From Lacipirellulaceae bacterium (GTDB taxonomy: Bacteria > Planctomycetota > Planctomycetia > Pirellulales > Lacipirellulaceae): a stretch of DNA of 64,000 bases. Where the stretch lies: positions 248,001 through 312,000 of the forward strand of contig JAVJRG010000010.1 of NCBI GenBank assembly GCA_040218535.1, in the 5' to 3' direction. The notes under the pieces were generated by a model, which made no database searches, was not told where the DNA came from, and saw nothing but the letters and a program-made list of their open reading frames with translations. The position numbers were made by a program, and so were the translations under genes. This document shows positions 34,739-44,140 of the stretch, piece by piece; the first letter of the stretch is position 1, and every line of letters starts with the position of its first letter.

Positions 34739-35486
34739 CGTGTTTGTTCCCCGCTACCGTACGCCCACCATCCACAGGTAAGCACGTCCCTGTGACAAAC
34801 TTGTTTTCAACAAAAAACTTCACGGCATGAGCGACCGTTTCGGGGCAATCAGCGTCCTTCACGAGCGTTGAATCAATACGACTTTGCTTTTCTTCTTCTG
34901 TCGCATCTGGCGGGAACATCACGGGACCGGGATGAATGCAATTCACACGGACCTTGGGATTCCGTGCTGACATCTCAACTGCCAACATTCGAGTGAGCGT
35001 AGGGATCGACCCTTTCGCGATAAAGTATGCCGCATGATCGACGTAGGGACGGTCGATTGACCAGTCACCGACCGTAATGATCGATCCTCCTTCGGGCTGA
35101 TCGCACATAATGAGCCCAGCTCGACGTGCAGGCAAAAACGTACCGAGGGTGTTTACCTCGTAGCTCTTGATGAGGTCTTCAGAAGTCGTTTCCTCGAAGG
35201 GAATCGTACGCCAGATCGAAGAAGTGGTGACAAGCACGTCGAGGCGGCCAAACCTCTCCATGGCCGCATCAAACATTTTTTCAACGTCATCCTCGTCCGC
35301 GACATCGGCTTTTAGCGCGATGGCCTCGATGCCTTGCTCCGCAAATTCGGCTACCGAGGCCTCCGCCTCCTCGCTTGAGGAATGATAGTGCAAGACAAGC
35401 GAGTATCCCGCTTCGCCGAGGGCTTTCGCGATAACGTAGCCGACGCGTTTGCGTCCGCTTCCGGTGATGAGGGCAACTTTAGACAT
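34734..35486 (-). CDS. Short-chain dehydrogenase/reductase
   Basis: This cytosolic SDR of 250 residues is closest to FabG/pteridine-reductase-like enzymes. The cofactor loop is TGSGRKRVG near residue 7. The catalytic Tyr and Lys lie in AAYFIAKGSIPTLTRML, and the Ser region in GSIITVGDWS. NxxG-type NTLGTFLPARR and PGPVMFPP are present. The ATG at 35486 places the cofactor loop normally; an in-frame ATG at 35513 is possible. Neither has a strong ribosome site. The substrate is unknown. Confidence 0.88.
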   Translation of the reverse strand: MSKVALITGSGRKRVGYVIAKALGEAGYSLVLHYHSSSEEAEASVAEFAEQGIEAIALKADVADEDDVEKMFDAAMERFGRLDVLVTTSSIWRTIPFEETTSEDLIKSYEVNTLGTFLPARRAGLIMCDQPEGGSIITVGDWSIDRPYVDHAAYFIAKGSIPTLTRMLAVEMSARNPKVRVNCIHPGPVMFPPDATEEEKQSRIDSTLVKDADCPETVAHAVKFFVENKFVTGTCLPVDGGRTVAGNKHE

Positions 35487-35845
35487 AGAGTCAGTTCTCG
35501 AAAGCGTCATCAAGCGATAGCTGTCGCCAGATTTCTTGTAGAGTTTCCTGATAATCCATTACCGGAAAGGAACGATAATTTCAACAAATCTCGCGAATTT
35601 CACTAATCTTTTTGAAGCTTTGGAGGCTAGCGAGCTGCCAACCGCAAAATGAGTCCAAGTGTGCCTCGTTCTTAGTGGATGCCCCACCGATACGACAAAC
35701 CTGCTTCCTTTATGGGCGTTAGTGAGATTCGTGCAATTGGTCGACGAAAAGCTTCGAAATCAGGCGCGCCTTTCACCAAGATTCCATTTACACTGACGAA
35801 TGCAGCGTAGCAGTATCAACTAGAATCGAAGGAAAGAAACTCATC
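35487..35845. other. Gene-poor spacer with a short inverted repeat
   Basis: No gene is seen in these 359 bases. The inverted pair at 35592-35606 (CGCGAATTTCACTAA) and 35719-35733 (TTAGTGAGATTCGTG) matches at 13 of 15 positions and belongs to another short intergenic repeat type. GAAGCTTT and AAGCTTCG words nearby form a second weak pair. The region must also hold promoters for the SDR gene and for the small membrane gene. Confidence 0.55.
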
Positions 35846-36136
35846 ATGCCAAACAAGAGCACGAGGGCACCGCACGACGATTCCACGGCAACCGAGAAGC
35901 TTCTCGCCATGCTTTCCGGCTTCGGCTTCGCCTGTACCGCCTTCTTCTTCTCGGTACTGGTGCTACTGCCGCTGACCGGCCATTTGGCGGAGCGTTTCGA
36001 CTTGCCTGAGGCCCTAACGCTTGCGCTCGTTTTATTCGAGCTTTTTGGGCTTACCGCTGTGGCTGGGGTCGTTGGTGTCGCTGTCGCTGTTCGCGGGTTC
36101 GTTGATCGTAGAGGCGAGATAGAGCTCGCCTCGTGA
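35846..36136 (+). CDS. Small two-helix membrane protein
   Basis: The 96-residue product has two hydrophobic helices (about residues 27-45 and 56-86) joined by GHLAERFDLPEA, a charged N-terminus and a short charged tail. The ATG is preceded by GGAAAG at a fair distance. The overlapping minus-strand frame is Ser/Thr/Pro low-complexity and is taken as its shadow. No family is recognised. Confidence 0.6.
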   Translation: MPNKSTRAPHDDSTATEKLLAMLSGFGFACTAFFFSVLVLLPLTGHLAERFDLPEALTLALVLFELFGLTAVAGVVGVAVAVRGFVDRRGEIELAS

Positions 36137-36245
36137 GACGAAGCCGGTGCGGTCGGCAACGCCTGAAGTGACGCGTGGTCGTCGAGTACGAACGGTGCGG
36201 ACGGTTCCGCTGAAACAGCTTACGCAAACAACACCTCTCAAGTCA

Positions 36246-36818
36246 TTACAAGAGTAAAGGTAAATCCTCATCTTCATTTCGGCGGTCCCACTCGCGGCGG
36301 ACTTCGCCCAAGCCGTAGACACAGAGTTCGAAGGACTCGCTCAAACGAGTGAGCACTTCGTCGGGGGCACTCGCGTCAGTCGCTGGTAGGGTACTCGCCA
36401 GGAAATAATTGCGTTTGCCTTGCCGTTGGTAGTCGAGCAGGCTGTCTTTGGTTCCTTCGCGACGGTTGCGCTCGGCTACTTCTGGGAAAACGCCCGAGTA
36501 GAAAAGCGTGAAGTCACCAATATGACGATGGGCGATCCGTCGCGCGGCTCCCTGTCGCTGATTCGCTTCGGCTAGCATGTCGGCTACTTGCAAGAGACGT
36601 TGACCTGTCGGATTCCGCATTGAGTAGATCGTATCGCTGGCAACAAAGCGGACGAGTAGTTCTGAGAGGTAATCGATCAATGGCGGGTCGGGCACCCCGA
36701 GACGTGACGCGAACACATATTCGGTCACTCCAGAAAAAAAGCGACACAACAGATCGTTGCGTCGCTTGGCAGTTGGATCGAAATCGCCCCCGTGGGCGTT
36801 GGAAGGGTTCCCGTTCAT
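36246..36818 (-). CDS. Conserved hypothetical protein
   Basis: I do not recognise a named domain. The 190-residue soluble protein is helical in composition, with segments such as RRNDLLCRFFSGVTEYVFASRLG and AHRHIGDFTLFYSGVFPEVAERN, and an acidic tail (NEDEDLPLLL). No signal or membrane segment is present. The ATG has a reasonable GGAGG-like ribosome site (GGAGGCACC, read on the minus strand). It stands alone between a repeat and the small membrane gene. Confidence 0.6.
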   Translation of the reverse strand: MNGNPSNAHGGDFDPTAKRRNDLLCRFFSGVTEYVFASRLGVPDPPLIDYLSELLVRFVASDTIYSMRNPTGQRLLQVADMLAEANQRQGAARRIAHRHIGDFTLFYSGVFPEVAERNRREGTKDSLLDYQRQGKRNYFLASTLPATDASAPDEVLTRLSESFELCVYGLGEVRREWDRRNEDEDLPLLL

Positions 36819-36990
36819 CGGTGGTGCCTCCTTCGGTCTCTGTCACACAGTTTTCAGTGCCTCGGGCGTCAGCTAGCAATGCTGGCTGCCTTCTAACTCA
36901 ATAATACTTAGGATCGGCTGGTTGGGTCAAATCCAGTTTTTACCATGGATTCCTAGAGTTCAATTATCGTCGCATCGAAAGCGAGGACTT

Positions 36991-37063
36991 GAGGCGAGAT
37001 AAGTAAGCTCTCGGAAGGCAAAGTGTGCGAGAGTTCGACCCGAGAGCTAACGCGACCCGGCTC
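36991..37063. repeat. Second copy of the 27-bp inverted repeat family
   Basis: The left part (36991-37014, with AAGTAAGCTCTCGG) and the right part (37037-37063, GACCCGAGAGCTAACGCG) repeat the arms seen at 5660-5730, with more mismatches in the left arm. It lies 20 bases past the trpA stop and could terminate it. Confidence 0.65.
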
Positions 37064-37083
37064 GGGGTGTTAGGAAGTTTGGC

Positions 37084-37884
37084 TTAGTTGAGTGCGGACA
37101 AGAGACTTGCCACATAATCGCCGACATCAGCAAGCACCTCATCCCGAGGCTTCTCTGAAGCTGCGGCGATACGACGGACAATTGCACTCCCAACGATGAG
37201 TCCGTCAGCAACCGGGGCAAGGAGCTTCACGTGTTCGGGCTTGCTAATCCCGAAACCGATGCATATCGGTAAGTTCGTTTGCTCCCGAAGCCAACTAACA
37301 TTGTCGGCGAGTTCTGGCGGAAGCTGAGTCCGTTCACCAGTGATGCCGGCAATCGAGACGTAGTAGACAAACCCGGTCGAGGTTTCGCAGATACGCAGAG
37401 CACGCTCACGAGGTGTGGTTGGCGTGACGAGTTGGATGAGGCTTAAGTCGCGGGGAGCGGCGATCTTCGCTAGCGCCGCTGCTTCTTCTACTGGAAGGTC
37501 CGGAACGATCATCCCCGCGACGCCACGAGCTGCAATCTCGTCACAATAGGCTTCGAGCCCTTTCCGATAGATAATCGCGTAACTGACCATCGTCACTACC
37601 GGCGCAGTAAGCTGCGGCGTAACCTGGCCGAGCATGGCCGTGATGTCATCCAACTTAATCTTCTTGTCCAACGCTCGAGTGTATGATGCTTGAATGACAG
37701 GCCCATCAGCAATTGGATCGCTGTAGGGGATGCCAAGTTCACACATCGCCGCCCCTCGTGAGACGAGCTCCTTGAGAACGGCTGCCGTAAACTCAAGATC
37801 AGGGTCGCCCGCAGTCACAAATGGCATGAGCGCCTTGCGGTTTTCTTGGCGGAGAATCTGGAAGAGGTCGTCGAGGGCTGGCAT
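37084..37884 (-). CDS. trpA: Tryptophan synthase alpha chain
   Basis: This 266-residue subunit cleaves indole-glycerol phosphate and passes indole to TrpB. The catalytic Glu lies in MCELGIPYSDP and the catalytic Asp in DPIADGPVIQ. The phosphate-binding end, ICIGFGISKPEHV and LIVGSAIVRRI, is normal, and YYVSIAGITGER matches the flexible loop. The ATG at 37884 is chosen; the frame extends to a GTG at 37905 that falls in a dispersed repeat. It lies downstream of trpB and a small membrane ORF on the same strand. Confidence 0.94.
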   Translation of the reverse strand: MPALDDLFQILRQENRKALMPFVTAGDPDLEFTAAVLKELVSRGAAMCELGIPYSDPIADGPVIQASYTRALDKKIKLDDITAMLGQVTPQLTAPVVTMVSYAIIYRKGLEAYCDEIAARGVAGMIVPDLPVEEAAALAKIAAPRDLSLIQLVTPTTPRERALRICETSTGFVYYVSIAGITGERTQLPPELADNVSWLREQTNLPICIGFGISKPEHVKLLAPVADGLIVGSAIVRRIAAASEKPRDEVLADVGDYVASLLSALN

Positions 37885-37898
37885 AGGCGATGTTTGTA

Positions 37899-38146
37899 GT
37901 CTCACGCAGAGGCGCGGAGAGATTACATTGAGGACTTAAGTGAGGTGAGTCGGCGAGAAATTGCGGAAAGCGTACTGAGCAGCATTACGAAGATTGCGCT
38001 GAAAGCAAATAACGTATTCCAGAGGCGAAACGATTTGTAATAAAGGGGTTTCAGCAGAAAATACACCGCGATCAGGAATGATAAAATTGCAACTTCTTCG
38101 TAACCAATCCCCACAATAGCTTCTCCTCTGCGTCTCTAAGCGAAAC
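37899..38146. repeat. Inverted repeats flanking a small ORF
   Basis: GTCTCACGCAGAGGCGCGG at 37899-37917 and CTCTGCGTCTCTAAGCG at 38126-38142 are opposed copies of the family seen at 21881-22023. They enclose 200 bases that are filled almost exactly by the two-helix ORF. Confidence 0.7.
37923..38114 (-). CDS. Small membrane protein between trpB and trpA
   Basis: The 63-residue product has two likely membrane helices (about residues 7-24 and 31-50) and a basic, Ser-rich tail. GTG is the start; GGAG lies eight bases upstream, within a repeat copy. No family is recognised. Its position inside a tryptophan synthase pair and its close flanking repeats are unusual. It may be a genuine small protein or a chance frame in a mobile-type repeat. 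Confidence 0.45.
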   Translation of the reverse strand: MGIGYEEVAILSFLIAVYFLLKPLYYKSFRLWNTLFAFSAIFVMLLSTLSAISRRLTSLKSSM

Positions 38147-38160
38147 CTAAGGCAACGAAA

Positions 38161-39387
38161 CTAGCCAAAGTCGACACCCTTAAGACGTGCAATCTCCATC
38201 GCGTCTTTGTCCCCTCGTCCGCTTAAACAAACGACAATCACGTCTTCTTTGTCTCGCTGCTTGGCGAGATCCATCGCCTTGGCGACCGCATGGGACGTCT
38301 CCAGGGCTGGCATGATCCCCTCAGCAGCGGCACAAGCGTCGAAGGCTTCCATGGCCGTTGTGTCGTCGCAACTTGTGTATTGAACTCGACCCGTATCTTT
38401 CCAGTAGCTGTGCTCTGGACCGACCCCTGGGTAGTCGAGCCCCGCACTCATGGAGTGGACATCGGAGGTCTGGCCGTCGTCGTCTTGCATGACGTAACTG
38501 AAACTGCCGTGCAAAACCCCGGGCTGGCCATAAGTGAGGGGGGAAGCGTGGTCACCCGGCTGATCGCTTCGCCCGCCCGCTTCAACACCGAGCATCTCAA
38601 CCTCAGGGTGTTCGACGAACGGGTAAAACATCCCCGCAGCGTTGCTGCCGCCGCCGACGCAGGCGACGACAACGTCGGGTAAGCGGCTGAGCCTCGAGCG
38701 GCATTGGTCGATGGTTTCTCTGCCGATAACGGATTGAAAATCGCGGACGATCTGTGGGAACGGATGGGGGCCCACGACCGAACCAAGGATGTAATGCGTG
38801 TCGTCAACCGAGGCCATCCAGTCTCGCATCGCCTCGTTAATTGCGTCGCGAAGAGTCCGCGAGCCACTCGTCACGGGGCGGACTTCTGCGCCGAGCAGTT
38901 TCATCGAAAACACATTCGGTTTTTGACGGCGGATATCCTCCTCGCCCATATAAACCACACACGGCAAACCGAAGTGCGCACAAGCCGTAGCGGTGGCAAC
39001 ACCGTGCTGACCTGCGCCAGTTTCGGCAATCACCCGGCCTTTGCCCATACGCAGAGTCAGCAGACACTGACCAATCGTATTGTTGATCTTGTGAGCCCCA
39101 GTGTGATTGACATCCTCGCGTTTGAAGTAGATCTGAGCGCCGCCGCATTGCTCGCTGAGCCGCCGAGCGTGGTAAAGCGGAGAAGGACGGCCTACGAAAT
39201 CGCGGAGCAGCGTGGTTAGCTCTGCTTGAAAATCATCGTCGCTTTTGGCCTTTTCGTACTCGACTGCCAGCTGGTCAAGCGCCTTGACGAGCGTCTCTGG
39301 AACGTAACGGCCGCCAAAGTCGCCAAAGCGACCTTGGGCGTCAGGGACGGTAGCACTTGCGGTCTCGTTATCGGTATCGATACTCAA
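38161..39387 (-). CDS. trpB: Tryptophan synthase beta chain
   Basis: This 408-residue PLP enzyme joins indole and serine to make tryptophan. The PLP Lys lies in [13 protein letters not shown], the phosphate-binding loop in [10 protein letters not shown], and the substrate Glu/Gly region in [30 protein letters not shown] near the N-terminus is typical of TrpB1. A TTG start is used, with AGAGAGG nine bases upstream. It precedes trpA on the same strand; other trp genes are not in the window. Confidence 0.95.
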   Translation of the reverse strand: MSIDTDNETASATVPDAQGRFGDFGGRYVPETLVKALDQLAVEYEKAKSDDDFQAELTTLLRDFVGRPSPLYHARRLSEQCGGAQIYFKREDVNHTGAHKINNTIGQCLLTLRMGKGRVIAETGAGQHGVATATACAHFGLPCVVYMGEEDIRRQKPNVFSMKLLGAEVRPVTSGSRTLRDAINEAMRDWMASVDDTHYILGSVVGPHPFPQIVRDFQSVIGRETIDQCRSRLSRLPDVVVACVGGGSNAAGMFYPFVEHPEVEMLGVEAGGRSDQPGDHASPLTYGQPGVLHGSFSYVMQDDDGQTSDVHSMSAGLDYPGVGPEHSYWKDTGRVQYTSCDDTTAMEAFDACAAAEGIMPALETSHAVAKAMDLAKQRDKEDVIVVCLSGRGDKDAMEIARLKGVDFG

Positions 39388-39502
39388 TTGGTAAACCTCT
39401 CTTATGTGGCTGTAAAGCTATTGTCGATGCTGCTGTGAGTTGATTCAAGCGGGAATTTCCTAACGCTGAGGCCGAGTCACCGACCTCTCATGATACTGAT
39501 CT

Positions 39503-40381
39503 ATGCCTGAATTGCCTGAAGTTGAAACGATGCGTCGGGGCGTGGATTGCGTCGTCGGTTCCCGAATCGACTCCATCGAGCGACCGCCTTGCCCCCGCAA
39601 GCCTATTTCCATCAAACCCGCATTCGGCAAGCTACGTAGGCGAATCGTGGGGCAGCGCATTGAGCGAACCGGTCGTGCGGGTAAACGCGTGGTGTTGTGG
39701 CTGGAAAGTGGCGATGCCCTGCTATTCGAACCTCGGATGACGGGGCTCGTCTTGCTCGTGGATCCTCCCACCGAAGAGCACCTCCGCCTGCGGCTTCGCT
39801 TATCTGGCGGCAAGACCAAGCCCCGTAATCCCAAAGAGTTACTCTATTGGGACCGTCGCGGACTGGGCAATGTTCACCTACTTTCTGCGAAAGCATTTCA
39901 ACAGGCCTATGGCTTGCAAAAGCTTGGGCCTGATGCACTTGACATCTCCGCTGAGGAGTTCGCGGAGCGTCTCGGGAACTCAAGCCGGATGATTAAGGTT
40001 GCTCTGCTCGATCAGAAAGCGGTAGCGGGAATCGGCAACCTCTATGCCGCAGAGATCTTGCATGTCGCGGGAATTCACCCAGAGCGACAATGCCACCGCA
40101 TGTCAACGAAGCAGTGGGAAGCGCTCACTGCCGCAACTCATGCAGTGCTTGCGGAAGCCATCAAGTACGAAGGGTCAACACTCAACGATGGAACGTACCG
40201 CAATGCGTTGAACAAACAGGGCGGCTATCAAAACGAACACCGCGTCTACAACAGGGCAGGACAGGCTTGCCCTCGATGTGGTGGGGAAATCTTACGGAAG
40301 GTCCATACCCAGCGTTCCACGTTTTTCTGTAATCGGTGCCAAACCAAACGCGGAGCTATTCTCGTAGCTCAGGTCGAGTAG
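39503..40381 (+). CDS. mutM: Formamidopyrimidine-DNA glycosylase
   Basis: This 292-residue repair enzyme removes oxidised purines such as 8-oxoguanine and nicks the strand. The N-terminal MPELPEVETMRRG supplies the catalytic Pro2 and Glu3. The helix-two-turn-helix lies in QKAVAGIGNLYAAEILHVAGIHPE, and the zinc finger is CPRCGGEIL..FFCNRCQTKRG at the C-terminus. The Lys of GKRVVLWLE fits the conserved lesion-binding Lys. Convergent with the kinase gene, whose stop lies 11 bases away. Confidence 0.95.
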   Translation: MPELPEVETMRRGVDCVVGSRIDSIERPPCPRKPISIKPAFGKLRRRIVGQRIERTGRAGKRVVLWLESGDALLFEPRMTGLVLLVDPPTEEHLRLRLRLSGGKTKPRNPKELLYWDRRGLGNVHLLSAKAFQQAYGLQKLGPDALDISAEEFAERLGNSSRMIKVALLDQKAVAGIGNLYAAEILHVAGIHPERQCHRMSTKQWEALTAATHAVLAEAIKYEGSTLNDGTYRNALNKQGGYQNEHRVYNRAGQACPRCGGEILRKVHTQRSTFFCNRCQTKRGAILVAQVE

Positions 40382-40391
40382 AAGCTGCGCA

Positions 40392-41402
40392 CTACACCCC
40401 AGTAAGCGTCTGCAAGGCTCGACCGCGGAAGTCGCGAAGCGCAGCAATCAACTCTTCCATGTCTTGAAAGCGATCCTCGCGCCGTTTTTCCAATGCCTTC
40501 ATGCAAATGGCCGCGAGTTGCGGAGGAATGCGGCGATCGGGGGCACGTTCTCTCGGGGGAACGGGCTTCTCCTTAACAATCTTCTCAAACGTTTCGCCGA
40601 CTTTTTCCCCGCGCAGAGGCTCTTTCAAGGTAAGGGCTTCGTAAAGGACCACGCCAATGCTGTAAATGTCGGTACGTGCGTCAATCTCGTCACTTCCGCC
40701 GCGGACCTGCTCGGGAGCCATATAAAGAGGTGTGCCGGGACGTTGGTTCATCGTGGTGAGGACTTGATGTTCATGCTCGCTAGCTTGGTCGTCGTCTTCT
40801 GCCCAAACTTTGGCAACGCCCCAATCGAGAAGAATGACCTCGCCGAACGATCCGATGATGACATTCTCTGGCTTCACGTCGCGATGAACCACGCCGTTGG
40901 CATGAGCAGATGCCAAGGCGTTGCAGACTTGGATGAAGACGCCAAGCAGGCGTTCCAGGTCGTAGGTTTCGATTGCTTCCGCTTCGCCAGCGATTTGTCT
41001 TTCGAACACTTCACGGAGGGTATCGCCGGCAACTTTCTTCATCGTGAAATAGAGTTGGCCGTCAATGTCACGACCCAGATCGTATACGGCGACGGTAGCA
41101 GGGTGCTGCAGTTGTGCAGTGACACGCGCCTCACGCAAGAAGCGTGCCCGTTGGTGTTCGTTGTCCGCGAGATGCGTGTGGAGGGTCTTCATCACGACGG
41201 TGCGACCCAGATTGTTGTCACGACACGTCCGCAGAACGGCAGAGCCACCTTTCGAGAGCGGCTTGAAATCGCTGTACCGACCAAAACCCGTGGTCTGATG
41301 TTTTGGAAAACGAGCGTCGGTGTCTTTGACGGTAATATTCTGCGAACCAGCGGCAAGATCTTTCACGGGCAAGCGGAGTTCGTCTTGTTCGTCTTTGCTC
41401 AT
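40392..41402 (-). CDS. Soluble Ser/Thr protein kinase
   Basis: The 336-residue protein is a Hanks-type kinase domain with no membrane segment. The Gly-rich loop is degenerate (LSKGGSAVL), Lys is in VVMKTL, the catalytic loop is HRDVKPENV, and the usual DFG reads DWG (LLDWGVAKV), as is common in this lineage. GTPLYMAPEQVRG is the activation segment end. An N-terminal stretch of about 40 residues has no domain. It is read from the amt-P-II-glnD side, 94 bases past glnD, so it could be part of that transcript. Confidence 0.9.
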   Translation of the reverse strand: MSKDEQDELRLPVKDLAAGSQNITVKDTDARFPKHQTTGFGRYSDFKPLSKGGSAVLRTCRDNNLGRTVVMKTLHTHLADNEHQRARFLREARVTAQLQHPATVAVYDLGRDIDGQLYFTMKKVAGDTLREVFERQIAGEAEAIETYDLERLLGVFIQVCNALASAHANGVVHRDVKPENVIIGSFGEVILLDWGVAKVWAEDDDQASEHEHQVLTTMNQRPGTPLYMAPEQVRGGSDEIDARTDIYSIGVVLYEALTLKEPLRGEKVGETFEKIVKEKPVPPRERAPDRRIPPQLAAICMKALEKRREDRFQDMEELIAALRDFRGRALQTLTGV

Positions 41403-41496
41403 AACGTAACCTTCGCGCTAATTTCCGCCCACGGCTGTGTAGTAGCATGTTCCGGGGAATCGTTGGAAGAAACCGGCTCTAGAACATGGCTCCATT

Positions 41497-44118
41497 CTAC
41501 GCTTTCGCAAGCTCGACAATCGAGAGCATTGAATCGCGAATTTCCGAAAGTCGGCCTTCCTCGAAGATTTTTTCTCCAGAGCGGTCGGTTACGTAGAAGA
41601 CATCAACGACTTGGTCGAGGTAAGTACCGATTTTGGCGTGGCGGATCGTCAGCCCTAATTCGTGCAGTTGCCGTGCTAACTGGTATAGTAAGCCTGCTCG
41701 ATCGAAGGTAAAAACCTCAACGACGGTCCCCCTCTGAGAAGATTCGTTGTCGATACGGACCGCATTAGGTAATCCCGAAAGTTGGATCGCTGCTTCAGCG
41801 TCTTCTTGCCCCCAGACCTTTGAAAACTTCGGCGGGTCATCAGAATTCGCCGCTGCCACTAGAGCCTTACTCACGCGGTCGATCCTCGTCGTATCGACGA
41901 GCGTCGGATCGCTGGGGTCAACGGCAACGAACCGTAGCAGCAACAATTCATCGGCGAGGACTTCGACATCAGCTGCGAGAATCTTCAAACCGGCCGCCGT
42001 CAGTGCGCCGGCCGTACGAGAAAACATCCCTTGACCGACTCCCTTGCTCACTCCGGTGACGAATTCCAGAGTTTGAGTCTCAGGCAGATGACGCCCCCAA
42101 GCGATTGCTTCGCTTTCTTTGAGCGTCCTTAAACTGCGAAGCGTGTTAACTACGTCCTTTATCTCTCGCCCTGCCAAGTAGGAGGTGGGAAGGAGCTCGA
42201 CCTGACGCTCGAACCATGGGTCTTCCTGTTCTTGCTTCGTGAGGCTGCCGAAGACTCGACGACGATGTTCCGCAATCTGCACACCATCATGCGTAATGTC
42301 GTCGGTCTCCATGCATTGACGCGTGCGGATGTAGACGTCGGTTAGGACCTCTACTTTCCAATCGTTTAGAACATCGGGCCCGACCGCAGCTAAGTCGGCA
42401 CAAGTTAGGACGAAGAGCATTCTTAGTCGACGACTGCTGCCAATCTCTTCCGCAAAACGACTGAGCACCTCCGGATCGCTCGTATCACGCCTGAAAGTGA
42501 GGTGCGACATCGTGAGATGCTTGTGTACGAGTTGCATCACAACGTCCGCATCGCGATCCAGGATGCCCAGCCGCTGGCAAGTCTCCTCAGCGATTCGCCT
42601 GCCGACTTCGCTGTGATCTTCTTCATGGCCTTTGCCAAGATCATGCAGCAAGAGAGCGAGGTGGAGGAGTCGTTTCTCTTTGGTATCGCGATAGGCCTGT
42701 CCCAGAGCGTCTTGTCGCTCTGCAAACTCAGTGGCCTTACGGACGGCCAACAGGCTATGCTCATCAACAGTGTACTTGTGATACTGGTTAAACTGCAGCA
42801 AACAACGAACATGCTTCATCGCGGGAACGAGCTTCTCCAGATAGCCTAACTCATTGAGCACCCGAACCGCGTCGCCGGCCGTCTCCGGCTCGTCAAGCAT
42901 GCGGAGGAACTTTTCAGACACTTCGCTAGTTACTTCGTCGGGACAATCCGGAGCCGCCAGCAAAAGGGCGGACCACGCAGCATGGTCGAGGTGCTTACCC
43001 GCTTTCAAAGAGATACTGACAACATCCAGTACCGTCGCGAGACTTGATTGTATTTTCTCTTTGCCGAGCGTCGTCAGTGAAACGTTTTTCACACCGACTC
43101 GGCAGTCCTCGTTCGTGTTGCGACCGATGACAGGGTCAAGCAGCCTTTCGACGCGGGTCGGCTTCTCCATAGCGGCGACGCGGCGGCGAATCATTTCCCA
43201 AACCTGTTTGGTGTGGCGAAAGTAATCACGCATGAAGTGCTCAACGGGCAACAAGCCGCCGCGATTCGTATGACCGAACACTTCCGCGATGCGTACCTGT
43301 TCCGATCGATTGAGCGTTTCGTAAGATCGGCCGGCATGAAAATGCATCTCGTTCCGCAATCGCAACAGATACGTCCTTGCGTTGAGGATTCGCCGATGCT
43401 CAACCTTGGTCATCGCCCCAAGGAGTCTCAGTCGGTCGAGATCGAACTCACCATGTTCCGCGAAGCCCATCCATTGAAGCAAATGTAAATCCCGCAATCC
43501 GCCTTTGGAACGCTTCACATTTGGCTCCAAGAGATACACCGTCTCACCATACTGTTTCCGTTCTTCACGCCGGGCTTCCAGAAAAGCTTCGCTGCTAGCT
43601 CGCGGGCGTTTTCGGATAACTTTCTCGAACCCTGTGCGAAAATCTTCGTGGAGTCGTTGGGCACCGGCGATCAGACGGGCTCCGATCTGCGAGGTAGCGA
43701 TCACCGCATCCTCTTTTGCAAGAGCAGCTGCCTCTGACACAGTTCGAACGCTGTATCCTACGTCGAAACCAACGTCATAGAGTGACTGCGTGAAGGGTCG
43801 CACCGCAGATTTGAGCTGCTCACCCTCTTTCAAATCGTGAAGCAGACATATATCAACATCTGAGAAGGGCGCCATCTGACGACGTCCATAGCTGCCTAAC
43901 GCAACGATCGCGACGTTTTCTCGCAGGTCACTCACTTGCGATGAGGACGCGGCAAGCTCGGCACATGCGGCGTCGAACAAGCGAATCACAATGCCGTCAA
44001 CTAGCGAGGTGAGGCTGCTGCAAACTCGCAGTCCTTCGACGCCGCGGTCATGCATCTCACGGATGCGGTTGCGCCCCTCTTGGAGATCCGCTTTGCAGGA
44101 CTCGACGACCTTACTCAT
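41497..44118 (-). CDS. glnD: [Protein-PII] uridylyltransferase
   Basis: This 873-residue nitrogen sensor adds and removes UMP on P-II. The nucleotidyltransferase site is GSYGRRQMAPFSDVDICLLHD near residue 72. The HD domain, for UMP removal, has LLLHDLGKGHEEDHSEVG near residue 490. Two ACT domains that sense glutamine occupy the last 170 residues or so (REGMFSRTAGALTA-like and VFTFDRAGLLYQLARQL). The P-II and amt genes lie immediately upstream on the same strand, so all of its partners are here. Confidence 0.95.
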   Translation of the reverse strand: MSKVVESCKADLQEGRNRIREMHDRGVEGLRVCSSLTSLVDGIVIRLFDAACAELAASSSQVSDLRENVAIVALGSYGRRQMAPFSDVDICLLHDLKEGEQLKSAVRPFTQSLYDVGFDVGYSVRTVSEAAALAKEDAVIATSQIGARLIAGAQRLHEDFRTGFEKVIRKRPRASSEAFLEARREERKQYGETVYLLEPNVKRSKGGLRDLHLLQWMGFAEHGEFDLDRLRLLGAMTKVEHRRILNARTYLLRLRNEMHFHAGRSYETLNRSEQVRIAEVFGHTNRGGLLPVEHFMRDYFRHTKQVWEMIRRRVAAMEKPTRVERLLDPVIGRNTNEDCRVGVKNVSLTTLGKEKIQSSLATVLDVVSISLKAGKHLDHAAWSALLLAAPDCPDEVTSEVSEKFLRMLDEPETAGDAVRVLNELGYLEKLVPAMKHVRCLLQFNQYHKYTVDEHSLLAVRKATEFAERQDALGQAYRDTKEKRLLHLALLLHDLGKGHEEDHSEVGRRIAEETCQRLGILDRDADVVMQLVHKHLTMSHLTFRRDTSDPEVLSRFAEEIGSSRRLRMLFVLTCADLAAVGPDVLNDWKVEVLTDVYIRTRQCMETDDITHDGVQIAEHRRRVFGSLTKQEQEDPWFERQVELLPTSYLAGREIKDVVNTLRSLRTLKESEAIAWGRHLPETQTLEFVTGVSKGVGQGMFSRTAGALTAAGLKILAADVEVLADELLLLRFVAVDPSDPTLVDTTRIDRVSKALVAAANSDDPPKFSKVWGQEDAEAAIQLSGLPNAVRIDNESSQRGTVVEVFTFDRAGLLYQLARQLHELGLTIRHAKIGTYLDQVVDVFYVTDRSGEKIFEEGRLSEIRDSMLSIVELAKA

Positions 44119-44140
44119 AACGGTAAACTCTTCTCGGTTG

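Noticed and set aside
35788-36159. A 123-codon minus-strand frame opposite the small membrane gene
   Set aside because: Its product is Ser/Thr/Pro/Ala low complexity, typical of a GC-rich shadow, whereas the plus frame has membrane helices and a ribosome site.
40464-41711. A 415-codon open frame on the plus strand
   Set aside because: It lies antisense to a clear Ser/Thr kinase gene and to the end of glnD, and its translation matches nothing.
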